From the NCBI GenBank assembly GCA_015903995.1, contig JABMDK010000009.1, positions 56,935 to 97,645 of the forward strand: a stretch of 40,711 nucleotides of DNA, given 5' to 3'. The notes beneath the pieces were generated by a model. It made no database searches, was not told the origin of the DNA, and saw only the letters and a list, made by a program, of their open reading frames with translations. Made by a program: the position numbers and the translations under genes. Below, piece by piece: positions 1-8,909 of the stretch (position 1 is its first letter; the number at the start of each line of letters is the position of its first letter). This DNA is from Nitrospira sp. GTDB taxonomy: Bacteria; Nitrospirota; Nitrospiria; Nitrospirales; Nitrospiraceae.

Positions 1-1458
1 GGTCACTGGTTCCCGATGGAGCGCTATAGCAAGAACTCCATCCCGCGCAGCTCGCTGCACGTGGTCATCGGGGAACGGTACGATGCGGCCATTCCGGCCG
101 CTGGCGGACCGCAACAGATGGCGGGCGACTACCTGTACTATAGTGGTCGGGCGTCGCACTTCGTCGAAGGCAGCTGGGGAATTGTCCGAGTCCTGGACAA
201 GGCGGACGCGACACTCAAGCCGCTCCCAGGGCGCAGCGAGATTCCGCAGTCGGCCAAGTCGGTCTGTCCGGCTGATGCACTAGTGAAGAGCTTCAACGTC
301 TCGGCCATCGACAAGGCGATCCGCTATAACAAGGGAACGCCAGGGACGATGGAAGTCGACCTAGAGCGTAAAATGGTGCTGGGAAATGAAAGCGGGAAGA
401 TGTATGTGCTCGAAGGCGAAAAAACTAAAGTCGCATCGGGCAACCTTGAGCCAAGCCCATTGACGCTTCATGTGAACGTCGGTGACTGCATCAAGGTCAA
501 TCTGAAGAATGAGATGGCCAAGGAGCGAGCCGGGTTCCACGTGGATAATCTCGCGTATGATCCGAAGGAGTCCATGGGCATCAATGCGGGTAACAATCCC
601 GGCGATCAGACGGTCGCGCCGGGCCAGAGTAAGACCTATACGTTCTACGCCCATCCGGAGTTCGGGGAGAACTCGGCTCTGATTCAGGACTGGGGGAACG
701 TGATCGAAAACCCGCGGAACGGACTCTTCGGTGCCGTCATCATCGGTCCGAAGGGATCGCAGTATCGCGATCCGGTGACCGGCGAGGATTTGGCCCAGAA
801 GAGCTCGTGGAGGGCGGATGTGATTGTCGATCGGGCTGTATCAGGAAACGAAAATCGACAGAACTACCGCTCGTTTGCGCTCCTGTTCCAGGACGAGGAC
901 AATATCACCGGCACGAGCTTCATGCCCTACATCCAAAAGGTGGCCGGCGTGACGGCGGTGAACTATCGGTCGGAGCCGACCGATTACCGTACCGAGAAGG
1001 GCTGTGCCTACAGTGAAGTGTTGTCCTGCGTGAAGACGGGTGATCAGCCGGTGACGCCGACGATCGCCGCGCATGTCGGAGATCCGGTTGTCATTCATGT
1101 GCTGGGCGCCTTCAGTGAACAGGTACAGCTGTTCAGCGTCTCCGGCCATGAGTGGAAACACGAGCCGTACATCAAAGGAGCAGACCTCGTGAGCACCATG
1201 GAATTCGGTGGGTCCGAAGTCTTCAATGCCTGGTTGAACGGCGGAGCCGGTGGGCCCAACGGGATTCCCGGAGACTATCTCTGGCTGAACCAGCGTCCGG
1301 GCTATCTTGATGCCGGACATTGGGGAATGCTGAAGGTCCTGGATCGTGACAACCGTGCGATCCTTCCGCTGAGTGGGAAAGCCCCGGCTACACAACATGC
1401 CGAGGGTAAGTCCTCAGCAAAGTCCCTCCCGGTGTCTATGAAGGCGAAGGCCAAGTAG
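1..1458 (+). CDS. Giant multicopper oxidase, C-terminal part (cut by window edge), module A
   Basis: The frame is open from base 1 (GHWFPMERYSK), so the gene begins outside the window; the first internal ATG at 16 is not the start. The fragment aligns from end to end with the C-terminal third of the second MCO at 29169-33937. It holds the last two cupredoxin-like domains of what should be a six-domain protein. One has a HPEFGENSALIQDWGN strand followed by NPRNGLFGAVIIGPKGS, the fold equivalent of the GL-G-L-V segment that follows copper motif B. The other carries HVLGAFSEQVQLF...SGHEW, resembling motif C. No HCH type-1 copper motif lies in this part. Family knowledge: periplasmic or surface oxidases that use four coppers to reduce O2. 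Substrate unknown; Mn(II) or Fe(II) are candidates by analogy only. Followed by a strong terminator. Confidence 0.85.
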   Translation, partial: GHWFPMERYSKNSIPRSSLHVVIGERYDAAIPAAGGPQQMAGDYLYYSGRASHFVEGSWGIVRVLDKADATLKPLPGRSEIPQSAKSVCPADALVKSFNVSAIDKAIRYNKGTPGTMEVDLERKMVLGNESGKMYVLEGEKTKVASGNLEPSPLTLHVNVGDCIKVNLKNEMAKERAGFHVDNLAYDPKESMGINAGNNPGDQTVAPGQSKTYTFYAHPEFGENSALIQDWGNVIENPRNGLFGAVIIGPKGSQYRDPVTGEDLAQKSSWRADVIVDRAVSGNENRQNYRSFALLFQDEDNITGTSFMPYIQKVAGVTAVNYRSEPTDYRTEKGCAYSEVLSCVKTGDQPVTPTIAAHVGDPVVIHVLGAFSEQVQLFSVSGHEWKHEPYIKGADLVSTMEFGGSEVFNAWLNGGAGGPNGIPGDYLWLNQRPGYLDAGHWGMLKVLDRDNRAILPLSGKAPATQHAEGKSSAKSLPVSMKAKAK

Positions 1459-1481
1459 AAGACCGACGTGGAGACGTAACA

Positions 1482-1527
1482 GGCGGGGGAATCTGGCTCG
1501 TGAGAGCCGGGTTCCCCCGTTCCTTTT
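1482..1527 (+). terminator. Rho-independent terminator after MCO copy A
   Basis: A GC-rich hairpin with stem CGGGGGAA (from 1484) pairing with TTCCCCCG (to 1519), extended inward by GGCTC/GAGCC around a GTGA loop, is followed by CCTTTTT. It begins about 24 bases after the MCO stop codon and separates the oxidase from the gene at 1580. Confidence 0.8.
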
Positions 1528-1579
1528 TCAACGGCGAACGATGTCTTGAACCCAGCTCAACCATACGGTAGAAAGACTG

Positions 1580-2188
1580 ATGGAACTGCGAGATTTACCG
1601 ATATCAATTCGTCTGTTCTTGATCTGGCTCGTGTCGATAGCCACAGGGAATCTACCAGAGCCAGCTACAGCGCTTGATTTTTCAGGCGATTGGATCGTCA
1701 AGGACGGGGCGTCCATCGTGACCGCCCACGTCAACGCCAAGGCCGATCGCTGGCGGTTCGAGTATGCCCGGCCGCAGCGAGGCGCCAGTGTCATGATCGT
1801 CCGGGCTGACCTCGGGACGGCCTGGCTGATCTTCTCGAAGCGCCGGCTGTATCTGGAGGAGCCGATGGCGAGTCACCATCGGTTGACCGTGAGCGAGACG
1901 ATGGACGGAGAAGTCTCGCGCGAGTTTGTGGGAGACGAAACCCTGCACGGCTATCCGACCGAACTGTTCGAGGTGACCGTTGCAGAGGGAGGGCACACTG
2001 AGCAATACTATCGCTGGATCACCAAGACCCAGCGGTTTCCACTCAAGACGGTGCGGAAGCAGGGTGACTGGTCGGAGGAGTTTCGCCGGGTGATCTTTAC
2101 CGAGCAGTCGCTCTTTTTGTTCGAGCTCCCGCAGCGATTGGATCCGGTTAATCCCCCGGCAAGCCGGCAACCGGCAGTGAGCGACTAA
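1580..2188 (+). CDS. Exported protein of unknown function (LolA/DUF4412-like fold possible)
   Basis: 202 residues. The N terminus (residues 10-31) is hydrophobic and ends in a plausible signal-peptidase site near ATA-LDF. The mature part opens with DFSGDWIVKDG and consists of alternating short strands (RWRFEYARP, GTAWLIFSKRRLYLEEP, HGYPTELFEVTV, YYRWITKTQRFPLKTVRKQG). That rhythm is typical of beta-rich periplasmic proteins that cradle lipids, such as LolA-like or DUF4412 proteins; this is inference from pattern only. It lies between the oxidase and the cupredoxin of module A, 2 nt upstream of the first possible start of the next gene and 20 nt upstream of its preferred start, so it is probably co-transcribed with it. 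Module B has no equivalent at this position. Start chosen as the first ATG giving the signal peptide; the Shine-Dalgarno is weak. Confidence 0.7.
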   Translation: MELRDLPISIRLFLIWLVSIATGNLPEPATALDFSGDWIVKDGASIVTAHVNAKADRWRFEYARPQRGASVMIVRADLGTAWLIFSKRRLYLEEPMASHHRLTVSETMDGEVSREFVGDETLHGYPTELFEVTVAEGGHTEQYYRWITKTQRFPLKTVRKQGDWSEEFRRVIFTEQSLFLFELPQRLDPVNPPASRQPAVSD

Positions 2189-2208
2189 CAATGGCAGGAG
2201 GCATAGCA

Positions 2209-2982
2209 GTGATACGAATGATCAAGACGGGGCTCTGTCTGGCGGTCTGTGCGCATGTGGTCATGGCGATGGGGGGACAAATGGAGGCCGGGGCCTATGA
2301 GTCGGGACCGGTGACGGAGGGAGCCGTGGTGCGGGGGACGGTCACGTTCAACGGCACGGTTCCAGCGCCGAAGGAATTCGAGCTGCGCCGCTATCCGGAC
2401 CGCGAGTTTTGCGGGGCGCTGTCCGATGGCCAAGGGCATCGCCTCTTGAAGGAAGTCACGATCGGCCCGGACAATGGGCTCAAGGATGTAGTGGTGGTGG
2501 TGGAAGGCATCGAACGAGGGAAACCCTTCACCTTCACCGATGCCGAAGTGGAAGCGAGCCTCTGCCAGTTCCTCCCCTTCGTGACCGTGGTGAGCGATAA
2601 GCGTCGCGTCACGGTCTTTAATCGGGATCCGGTTTCCCACGACATTCAAGGTTATGCGTACGATCAAGCCGGCGTCGATATTGTCCTCCATCGGCCTGCG
2701 CTGCACACCAGTGGGACCACCGATATTGTGCAACTCGTCAAAGGGCGGAAAGTGTTTACGATGCAGTGCGGCATGCACCCCTATATGCAGAATTGGGGGT
2801 ATGCGATCGACAATCCCTATTATGCCGTGACTGATCTCAATGGTTCGTTCACCATCGGCGATCTTCCGGCCGGGACGTATCACATCAAGGCCTGGCATCC
2901 CATTCTGGGCATGCAAGAGCGGGTGATCACGGTCAAGCCGAACGAGACGGTGACACTCGATCTGTCGTTCGAAGCCAAGTGA
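2209..2982 (+). CDS. Exported single-domain cupredoxin with carboxypeptidase-regulatory-like fold, module A
   Basis: 257 residues from a GTG start at 2209. This start has AGGAGG at 2196-2201 with 7-nt spacing, whereas an in-frame ATG at 2191 has no such site. A signal peptide is followed by a beta-rich domain (VRGTVTFNGTVPAPKEF). The type-1 copper ligand set is visible: His144 (VSHDIQ), Cys187, His190 and Met193 in CGMHPYM. The last 50 residues (GSFTIGDLPAGTYHIKAWHP) match the carboxypeptidase regulatory-like beta sandwich often fused to plastocyanin-like domains. Likely role: periplasmic electron carrier or copper-binding partner of the adjacent oxidase; this is inferred from gene order, which recurs with the homologue at 34059. 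Sequence similarity to that homologue runs over the whole mature protein. Confidence 0.85.
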   Translation: MIRMIKTGLCLAVCAHVVMAMGGQMEAGAYESGPVTEGAVVRGTVTFNGTVPAPKEFELRRYPDREFCGALSDGQGHRLLKEVTIGPDNGLKDVVVVVEGIERGKPFTFTDAEVEASLCQFLPFVTVVSDKRRVTVFNRDPVSHDIQGYAYDQAGVDIVLHRPALHTSGTTDIVQLVKGRKVFTMQCGMHPYMQNWGYAIDNPYYAVTDLNGSFTIGDLPAGTYHIKAWHPILGMQERVITVKPNETVTLDLSFEAK

Positions 2983-3014
2983 AGGGATCGGCGTGGGTGT
3001 CTGAGGGGTACCGT

Positions 3015-3650
3015 TTACCGTGGGTTAGCCGGTGATGGTTCCGATTTGGGTATGAGCGGACTGACGGCATTTTGATCTCGTCCAGGCTGGAAGGTGTCCA
3101 GCATTCTTTTGACCGCAGACATGAGCCGCTCTTCCGCCGTGAGGGGGACCTTCACCCGGACGCCACGCCCTTCGTTACGACCGAGAGAAAAGATGTGGTG
3201 TTCCACCACATCGCCTTGTTTCCCATCCGTGTAGGTGAAGGTCATGGATCTCGCCGGGAATCCAGCCAACGTCCTGTCTTGATCAGGTCGCCACTTCACG
3301 ACGATGGCCTTCTTTCCGTACAGTTCCGTGATGATGCGGCGATGGGCATCGGCGAACTCGTTGAGCGTCTGGCGTCCGTCTTGGCTGGTCCCACTGACCA
3401 CATTCATGTGACCGGATAGGGCGACGAGACTCTGCTCGATCGGAGGGTAGAGCATCACACCGACACCGTCTGGGAGTGGATTTCCGAGGCGCCAGTCATC
3501 CGGATAGCGGACGGAAAAGCCGAAACGGGCGTTCGTGTAGAGTTTCCAGCCAGGCTCTTCATGTTCGGCCATGGCCGCAACAGAAGGGTGAGGGCTGATC
3601 GTCACGTTGGCCACCATTCCAAGAATGAGTACAAGGCTTGTCCAAATCAT
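3015..3650 (-). CDS. Exported protein of unknown function, PsbP/DUF1795-like
   Basis: 211 residues with a signal peptide (MIWTSLVLILGMVANVTI). The mature start GWKLYTNARFGFSVRYPDDWRLG is the pattern seen at the N terminus of PsbP-like and DUF1795 domains, in which a short strand precedes an F-x-YP-DW turn. The domain continues with an HHIFSLGRNEGRGVRVKVPL segment and a helix near the C terminus, followed by a proline-rich tail. The ATG at 3650 is preceded by GGAAAGG at short spacing. It is convergent with module A (33 nt apart) and downstream of repeat R1a. No catalytic motif is visible, and I cannot assign a function beyond a probable periplasmic location. Confidence 0.7.
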   Translation of the reverse strand: MIWTSLVLILGMVANVTISPHPSVAAMAEHEEPGWKLYTNARFGFSVRYPDDWRLGNPLPDGVGVMLYPPIEQSLVALSGHMNVVSGTSQDGRQTLNEFADAHRRIITELYGKKAIVVKWRPDQDRTLAGFPARSMTFTYTDGKQGDVVEHHIFSLGRNEGRGVRVKVPLTAEERLMSAVKRMLDTFQPGRDQNAVSPLIPKSEPSPANPR

Positions 3651-3666
3651 GTAGGCCTTTCCATTA

Positions 3667-3792
3667 GCAGGATGCGGAAAAAGACCGCCAGCGGCGTTCT
3701 CGCTTCGCTCAGAAGCTCAACGTACAGCCCGGAGTACGCGTCGCCTCTTCGCTCGCTGTGGCCTTGCTGAACGGCCTTTTTGCGCATTCTGT
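3667..3792. repeat. Hairpin repeat R1, copy a
   Basis: About 125 bp with inverted ends: GCAGGATGCGGAAAAAG on the left and CTTTTTGCGCATTCTGTG on the right are near-perfect complements. The interior (GCGTTCTCGCTTCGCTCAGA, CTCAACGTAC, GCCTTGCTGAACGGCC) is shared with copies at 18377, 27199 (inverted) and 28599. It lies between the gene at 3650 and the SUMF1 gene ending at 3884. Open frames across it translate to the KKxASGVLASLRSSTY peptide and are not genes. Confidence 0.8.
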
Positions 3793-3883
3793 GTGGCTGT
3801 TCAGCGTCGTCTCATACATCAATATTCGTGGCGGATTCTGCGGTCATCATGAGTTGTTCCGTAGGCTGTTAGGTCTGTTATCG

Positions 3884-4753
3884 TCACGACCTCGCACAGC
3901 GAAACCCAACGGTGGCTGCCCGTTGGTCTGGTGAAGCACCGCTTCGCGTGGCGGTGCGCAGCAAGGCTGGCGAGCTTTTCCACGATCCACCCCGTACGAC
4001 TTTGTAACGGCCTTGGCCGACTCCTTGGGGATTGTGATCCGGCATCGTCGCATAATAATCGATCCCAAACCAGTCTCCGACCCACTCCGCGGCATTCCCA
4101 GCCATGTGATGCAGGCCGTAGGGGCTTCGGCCATCCTCGCCACTCTCGACCGAAGCGACGATGGGAATCTCGTGGACATGGTACTGTCCGAACATGGCCA
4201 ACCCGGGTGCGGGAGGTTTGTGCCCCCAGGGAAACAGGTTGCCATGTTCTCCTCGAGCGGCCTTCTCCCACTCAGCTTCGGTCGGGAGGCGTTTGCCCTG
4301 TGCGCGACAAAAGTCAGAAGCCTCGGCCCAGGTGACGTAGAGTGTGGGCCAATGGGCAAGCACTTCAGGTAACACGGCGTGGACGGTCATCATGTGGTCG
4401 ATCAGCTTGCGCAGTTCATGAGAGATGGGACGGTGTTGCTGCTGTACCCAGCGTAGGAACTCGCCCAGGCTTACTTCATCGCGATCGATCTCAAATCGGT
4501 CAAGCCACACACGGCGCTGTGGTTGCTCGGTGTCATCGTACGGAAACTCAAGGCTGAAAGAAGTCTGGGTGGTCCTGGTGGTTCCCATGACAAAGTGGCC
4601 TTCGGGGATGGTTCTCATGGGCGAACTCTGAGCAAACAGGGCAACGCGATCATAAGGCGATTCCTCTTGTGTCTTTCCAGTTGCCGGGTTCAGTGAGAGT
4701 CCCAAGACAGCCAGGATGAGAAAGATACCGAGGACCGGCGCAAGATGTCCCAT
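3884..4753 (-). CDS. SUMF1/FGE-fold exported protein (formylglycine-generating-enzyme-like)
   Basis: 289 residues from ATG 4753. This start gives a clean signal or anchor segment (HLAPVLGIFLILAVLGLSL), with AGGAAG just upstream; a TTG at 4810 and an ATG at 4774 also lie in frame. The SUMF1 domain (PF03781 type) fills the rest: IPEGHFVMGTT, RRVWLDRFEIDRDEVSLGEF, RLPTEAEWEKAARG, FPWG, SPYGLHHMAGNAAEWVGDWF, VVRGGSW and the terminal VGFRCARS. The active-site cysteine pair of true FGE enzymes is not evident, so a sulfatase-activating role is unlikely. Bacterial relatives are often periplasmic domains of unknown or binding function. It is divergent from the membrane gene at 4904 and related to the TPR-SUMF1 protein at 5599-6873. 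Confidence 0.8.
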   Translation of the reverse strand: MGHLAPVLGIFLILAVLGLSLNPATGKTQEESPYDRVALFAQSSPMRTIPEGHFVMGTTRTTQTSFSLEFPYDDTEQPQRRVWLDRFEIDRDEVSLGEFLRWVQQQHRPISHELRKLIDHMMTVHAVLPEVLAHWPTLYVTWAEASDFCRAQGKRLPTEAEWEKAARGEHGNLFPWGHKPPAPGLAMFGQYHVHEIPIVASVESGEDGRSPYGLHHMAGNAAEWVGDWFGIDYYATMPDHNPQGVGQGRYKVVRGGSWKSSPALLRTATRSGASPDQRAATVGFRCARS

Positions 4754-4903
4754 AACTTCCTGTACCGGGAACATCGGCCAAGAGTCAATGGCCGGAGGAG
4801 GGTGCAACAAGAGTCAAACAACAAGGAAGGGGTACGAAGCAGTGACTGGATTTTCCGAATGCGGCATGACGATTTTTCGACCCCAGATCGATTATGATAC
4901 GGT

Positions 4904-5380
4904 ATGTATACCACCCTCATTGTACTGCACGTTCTTGCCGCCGTGTGCTGGGTGGGAGGGATGACTTTTCTCTCTCTTGTCTTAGCACCCTTGGTGAGGG
5001 GCCGGAAGGCGGTGCCGGAATTCATGGCGCTGTTTCGGTCTGCCGCGTTACGGTTTCGTCCTGTCGTCTGGGTTGCGATGGCGATCCTATTGATGACCGG
5101 GCCGATGCTGCTCTCACACCGTGGCCTTAGTGTGGTCGCACCGGCTGCATGGCCGGGAATCGTGACCGTGAAACTGACGTTGGTTGCCCTGTTGTTGTTC
5201 CTGACCCTCCTCCATGATCTTGTCTTCGGTCCTCAGGTCAGTCGGGTCAGCGCGATTCCAGAATCTCAACGGACGACGGGAGAACAGGTCATCTTCAAAT
5301 CGGCTCGCTGGTTGCCGCGGCTTTCATTGTTCATCGCCCTGGCCGTAGTTGTTGCGGCGGTGATGCTGGCGCGGTCCTGA
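4904..5380 (+). CDS. CopD-like four-helix inner-membrane protein
   Basis: 158 residues with four predicted transmembrane helices (about 2-28, 49-70, 82-104, 137-156). The first helix holds LHVLAAVCWVGGM, the H-x7-W-x-GG pattern of the CopD/DUF4149 superfamily of integral membrane proteins, some of which have haem- or copper-related functions. A His in the third helix region (LLHDLVFGP) is also typical. It stands alone between two minus-strand SUMF1 genes. With many exported copper proteins nearby a copper or haem link is tempting, but position is the only support. Confidence 0.7.
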   Translation: MYTTLIVLHVLAAVCWVGGMTFLSLVLAPLVRGRKAVPEFMALFRSAALRFRPVVWVAMAILLMTGPMLLSHRGLSVVAPAAWPGIVTVKLTLVALLLFLTLLHDLVFGPQVSRVSAIPESQRTTGEQVIFKSARWLPRLSLFIALAVVVAAVMLARS

Positions 5381-5598
5381 CAGGGTTTGCATCCAGCTAG
5401 TGAATTGAGTGAGAGTTCTTTATTGGTCAAGATGGGGGATGAGAGCAAGGTCCTCCGCAGCGGGTTTCCCTCCTCGTCAGTTGAGGACCACGCCTGGAAA
5501 GGCGAGGAAAGCTATTCCGTCGTCATCGCAACACTGTCTCCTGAAGACGTGCGTCTCTCCACTGCTCATCATGTGAGCTATAATCAAGCCAGCAAGGG

Positions 5599-6873
5599 CT
5601 ATGGAGTTTTTGCACAGCGAAACCCGTAGCCGAACTGCCGGCCAGCTGGATCGGCATTGAACCGGAACGAAGCACGCAGAGACTCCTGAAGATACAGCCA
5701 GTTCCCACCCCGCACGACTTTCGACTTACCCGTTGTCGGTCCCTGAGGATTCTTCGTCGGACTCTTCTTGTAATAATCATGGTCATACCAGTCGTTAACC
5801 CATTCCCAGACATTGCCGGCCATGTCGTGGATGCCATAGGGGCTCTTGCCCAATTCGAACATCCCCACCGGAACCAGGGCCATATGATTCGCCCATTCCT
5901 TCTTGCCGAAGTTCGCGTGGAGCCTGGTGGGGGCCTCGTTACCCCAAGGATAGAGGCGGCCATCCGTCCCCCGCGCAGCCTTTTCCCACTCGGCTTCAGT
6001 CGGCAAACGCTTCCCGGCCCATTTGCAGTATGAGGCCGCATCCGACCAACTGATGTTGACGACCGGCCGTTTCTGATGTTGCGGTTGGTTCATGGTTTCC
6101 CATTCCGGTGGCGCTTCCATGCCCGTCGCCTCCACATACTTGGCATACTGTCCCACCGTCACTGCGTACATGTCCATGGAGAAAGCGTTGAGGTAGACGC
6201 GACGAACCGGCTTTTCGTCCGCTCTCAGGGTGCTCCCCATTGTGAATTCGCCTGCTGGCACCAGCGCCATCGGTACCTTGTGGGGATCGGTCTGCAAGGT
6301 CTCTTCTGCAAGTCCATCTGCTCTCAGACTATCCGGTGAGGTGGGTGAACGTCGTCGCGGGATTTTCGCCTGTAACTGTTGATAGAGGGCCAGCTGCTCA
6401 GTGTTGAGGCCCAGCTCATGGGCGCCGTCCAGGTCTTCCTCTGCTTGTTTTATCTTGTCGGGCTGAGCCTGACCACCGGCAAGCAGACCCTTCGCGTTCT
6501 CCAGCAATCGCCAGGCTGTCACTTCCTCCAGCGACTGCCACACCTTCATTTTGCTTAACCGTGCTTCCCTCGTCCCCGTGATCCTGGATTTTGCATCCAG
6601 ATGTAATGCGGTTTCGTAATGTTCTTCCGCGCAGTCCCAGGCTGCTAACCCTCGACAGGCCTCAGCCAGGTTGAAATGTGCCTGCACATTCGACGGGTTC
6701 TTCGTGATGCCGGCTTCCAGCGCGGCGCGTGCTTCCCCATACAGCTTGTTCTTCAGCAGATTTTCCCCTTTCACAAGGTCCTGCGCTCCCACGTCGGCTG
6801 CCGGCGCCGCCATGGAGTGTGTGGTCATGTTCAAACAGAGGACAAAACCCAGCACCCCAAGCGTCCGTTTCAT
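5599..6873 (-). CDS. TPR plus SUMF1-domain exported protein
   Basis: 424 residues. ATG 6873 is preferred over GTG 6879 because AGGAGGG lies 8 nt upstream of it. The signal peptide (LGVLGFVLCLNMTTHSMAAPA) is followed by about 130 residues of TPR-type helices (NPSNVQAHFNLAEACRGLAAWDCAEEHYETAL). After a linker comes a complete SUMF1 domain: LVPAGEFTMGS, VYLNAFSMDMYAVTVGQYAKYVEATG, RPVVNISWSDAASYCKWAGKRL, MAGNVWEWVNDWY, VVRGGNW, and GYGFRCAKTP at the end. The FGE catalytic cysteines are not evident. The TPR part suggests a protein-binding scaffold in the periplasm. It is likely paralogous to the SUMF1 domain at 3884-4753, with only the CopD-like gene between them. Confidence 0.85.
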   Translation of the reverse strand: MKRTLGVLGFVLCLNMTTHSMAAPAADVGAQDLVKGENLLKNKLYGEARAALEAGITKNPSNVQAHFNLAEACRGLAAWDCAEEHYETALHLDAKSRITGTREARLSKMKVWQSLEEVTAWRLLENAKGLLAGGQAQPDKIKQAEEDLDGAHELGLNTEQLALYQQLQAKIPRRRSPTSPDSLRADGLAEETLQTDPHKVPMALVPAGEFTMGSTLRADEKPVRRVYLNAFSMDMYAVTVGQYAKYVEATGMEAPPEWETMNQPQHQKRPVVNISWSDAASYCKWAGKRLPTEAEWEKAARGTDGRLYPWGNEAPTRLHANFGKKEWANHMALVPVGMFELGKSPYGIHDMAGNVWEWVNDWYDHDYYKKSPTKNPQGPTTGKSKVVRGGNWLYLQESLRASFRFNADPAGRQFGYGFRCAKTP

Positions 6874-7023
6874 AACCACGTCCCTCCTCCGTGTGACTGC
6901 CCTATGGCAGTGGGTCTCGTCTTCCGGTAAAGAGCATCGGTCGCCGTGAACATAGCCTTCATGGCTGGAAACATAACATAACGTAGGCTAAGCATAAAGA
7001 AGCCGAAGCAGGTGACCAATGAT

Positions 7024-8660
7024 CCTAAAAACGGCAGTCAACATGTCATGTCGGCGCAGTTTTTGAGACCAACAAGGTCGGAGGGCCCGCTGTTGAGAGC
7101 ATGACGTTGGCGAACGCACGGATGAGAATCGCCCGCAGGCGTTCGGCATCGGTCCACTGCTCCGCAGTCGCTTTCAGTGTGCGCAGAAAGCCCGCCAAGT
7201 TGGTCAGGATAGCTTGGATCGTTGACTGCTTGGCGTGCAGGCTGGTGCTCGTTACACGTGTTTGTCCGGCGTGTTGTGTTTGCGTGGCGACGCCATGCAG
7301 CAACAGAGGCCGGCTGGAGATCGCCTCGAAGTGCTTGTGTGGCTGGGCGAGCCGCACGAACAGCGTCCACCAATTGTAGACCAGCGCCACCATCCGTGCC
7401 ATGAGCCGGCAGCGCGCAAGATCCTGCGTCGTAAAGCCGCCCCAGCCCCATTGATTCTTCAGCTCATCGAAGTTGTTTTCGGCATCGGCCCGATCGCGAT
7501 AGAGCTGGGCGAGTGCGAGGATCTCGTATAGGGTCGAGGTGACCAGCACGGCGTACTCGTACCGCTTGGTCGGCACGTCGCTCTCAATGAAGGCGAACAG
7601 CTCCTGATCGTCGTCCTTCCCGGTGAGCAGCATCTCGCCGGTGAGTGCTCGGCGCAGTACGATGACGCGCCGGGTCCGGCTCCAGCCTGACAGCATCAGC
7701 GTATCTTCGACCCCTTCCCATCCTTGGCCTGCCTCTTCCCACGCGTTGGAGCGGAACCACGTTTTGATGAGGGCCTTCACGTTCTTCGTCACGCGCAGCT
7801 TGGTGAGATAGGGCTGGTCGCGGGCCTCAGCCTCGCACAGCACCGATTCGCTGCCATAGGCGACGTCCCCACGCAGCACGGCGGGGCGCGCCTCTTTCGG
7901 CAACGCATCGAGCCAGGCCCAGATCCCCGGCATGCTGTGCAGCGGGGCCGTCTCATTGCCCGGCAGCACGTCCACTGCCAACGCCAGCCGCGTGTTCGCC
8001 ATCAACGCGCTGTGATAGCTGTGCGCCGGTCGTCCCGGCTTCTTCGGGTTGTAGCCGACCACCGCCCCTTCCTGCTTGCCGTACAGGCACTTCACCGTCG
8101 CATCCAGATCCAGGATCCACGGCGTGGTCAGCAACGGCTGCGTCGTCTTCGCCAGATGCCGGTCGAGCCAGGCCACGCCCAACGATTCGTCGATCCGTGC
8201 GAGCGCCCGCCGTGCGGCATCTTCCGAGACGAGTCTCGACACGCCCAACAACTCGGGGTGAATCCCGTCATAGCGAATCGCCGTGATATGCGCATACCGG
8301 TGGTGGCCGGCCAGGATCGACAGCAGCAAGGTCGCGAGCACCGCGCGTTTATCTGACGCGTGGTTGCGCTGGTAGGCCAGCGGGCAATCGGCCACCCATG
8401 CCTCGAATACGCCGCTCACTTTGAGAACTTCGATGAAGAATGGCAACTGGCCGAGCGGCGTGACGGCCGCGGCCGGATCCCACTCGACGTGGATTCGCCC
8501 CCCGAACGTATCGAGTGCAATCGCCCCGTTCTGTCCGGCCAAGGCCTTGCGTGATGCTTCACCCATTGGGCGACTCCCTTCGTACCAGGCCATGTGCTGC
8601 CAATCCGCTGCCAGCAAGGCTATCCCGGAGCAGGCCGATGCTTCAACTGCCGTTTTTAGG
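7024..8660. mobile_element. IS1380-family-like insertion sequence, complete
   Basis: A 1637-bp element bounded by perfect 15-bp terminal inverted repeats: CCTAAAAACGGCAGT at 7024-7038 and ACTGCCGTTTTTAGG at 8646-8660. It carries a single intact transposase on the minus strand. The flanks (left ...CAATGAT, right TTTATTG...) show no matching 4- or 5-bp target duplication. It sits between the TPR-SUMF1 gene and the regulatory region of the cytochrome c'-like gene. Confidence 0.85.
7046..8566 (-). CDS. IS1380-like DDE transposase
   Basis: 506 residues from ATG 8566, chosen because AAGGGAG lies 7 nt upstream; longer in-frame starts at 8593 (ATG) and 8617 (TTG) lack this site. The DDE triad can be placed: Asp153/Asp155 in ILDLDATVKCLYG, Asp234 in LRGDVAYGS, and the acidic end of YRDRADAENNFDELKNQWG (Glu368). 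The RADAEN-x-x-ELK block and the GYNPKKPGRPAHSYH segment are characteristic of IS1380-type transposases as I know them. The frame is uninterrupted, so the element may still be active. It has no genetic link to the flanking operons. Confidence 0.85.
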   Translation of the reverse strand: MGEASRKALAGQNGAIALDTFGGRIHVEWDPAAAVTPLGQLPFFIEVLKVSGVFEAWVADCPLAYQRNHASDKRAVLATLLLSILAGHHRYAHITAIRYDGIHPELLGVSRLVSEDAARRALARIDESLGVAWLDRHLAKTTQPLLTTPWILDLDATVKCLYGKQEGAVVGYNPKKPGRPAHSYHSALMANTRLALAVDVLPGNETAPLHSMPGIWAWLDALPKEARPAVLRGDVAYGSESVLCEAEARDQPYLTKLRVTKNVKALIKTWFRSNAWEEAGQGWEGVEDTLMLSGWSRTRRVIVLRRALTGEMLLTGKDDDQELFAFIESDVPTKRYEYAVLVTSTLYEILALAQLYRDRADAENNFDELKNQWGWGGFTTQDLARCRLMARMVALVYNWWTLFVRLAQPHKHFEAISSRPLLLHGVATQTQHAGQTRVTSTSLHAKQSTIQAILTNLAGFLRTLKATAEQWTDAERLRAILIRAFANVMLSTAGPPTLLVSKTAPT

Positions 8661-8909
8661 TTTATTGTACGCTGATGATTCGGGTTCGGGACAAGCCTCC
8701 GGTACGTTGCGGATGGCTTGAATCGTCAACCAATTAGGGGGTTCGTCGTCCTCCGAATTAATCGATAAGGCCGCCGAGGAGCGGTGAACTCAAGTTGTCT
8801 ACGGTATTGGCGTATCCTTGTAGGTGCGGTGGGTGATCCGTCGGACCCTTCGTCTACTTATTACCGGTAACCCGCGTGTGGGTAGCAGGGCATGACATCT
8901 CATTCAGAC

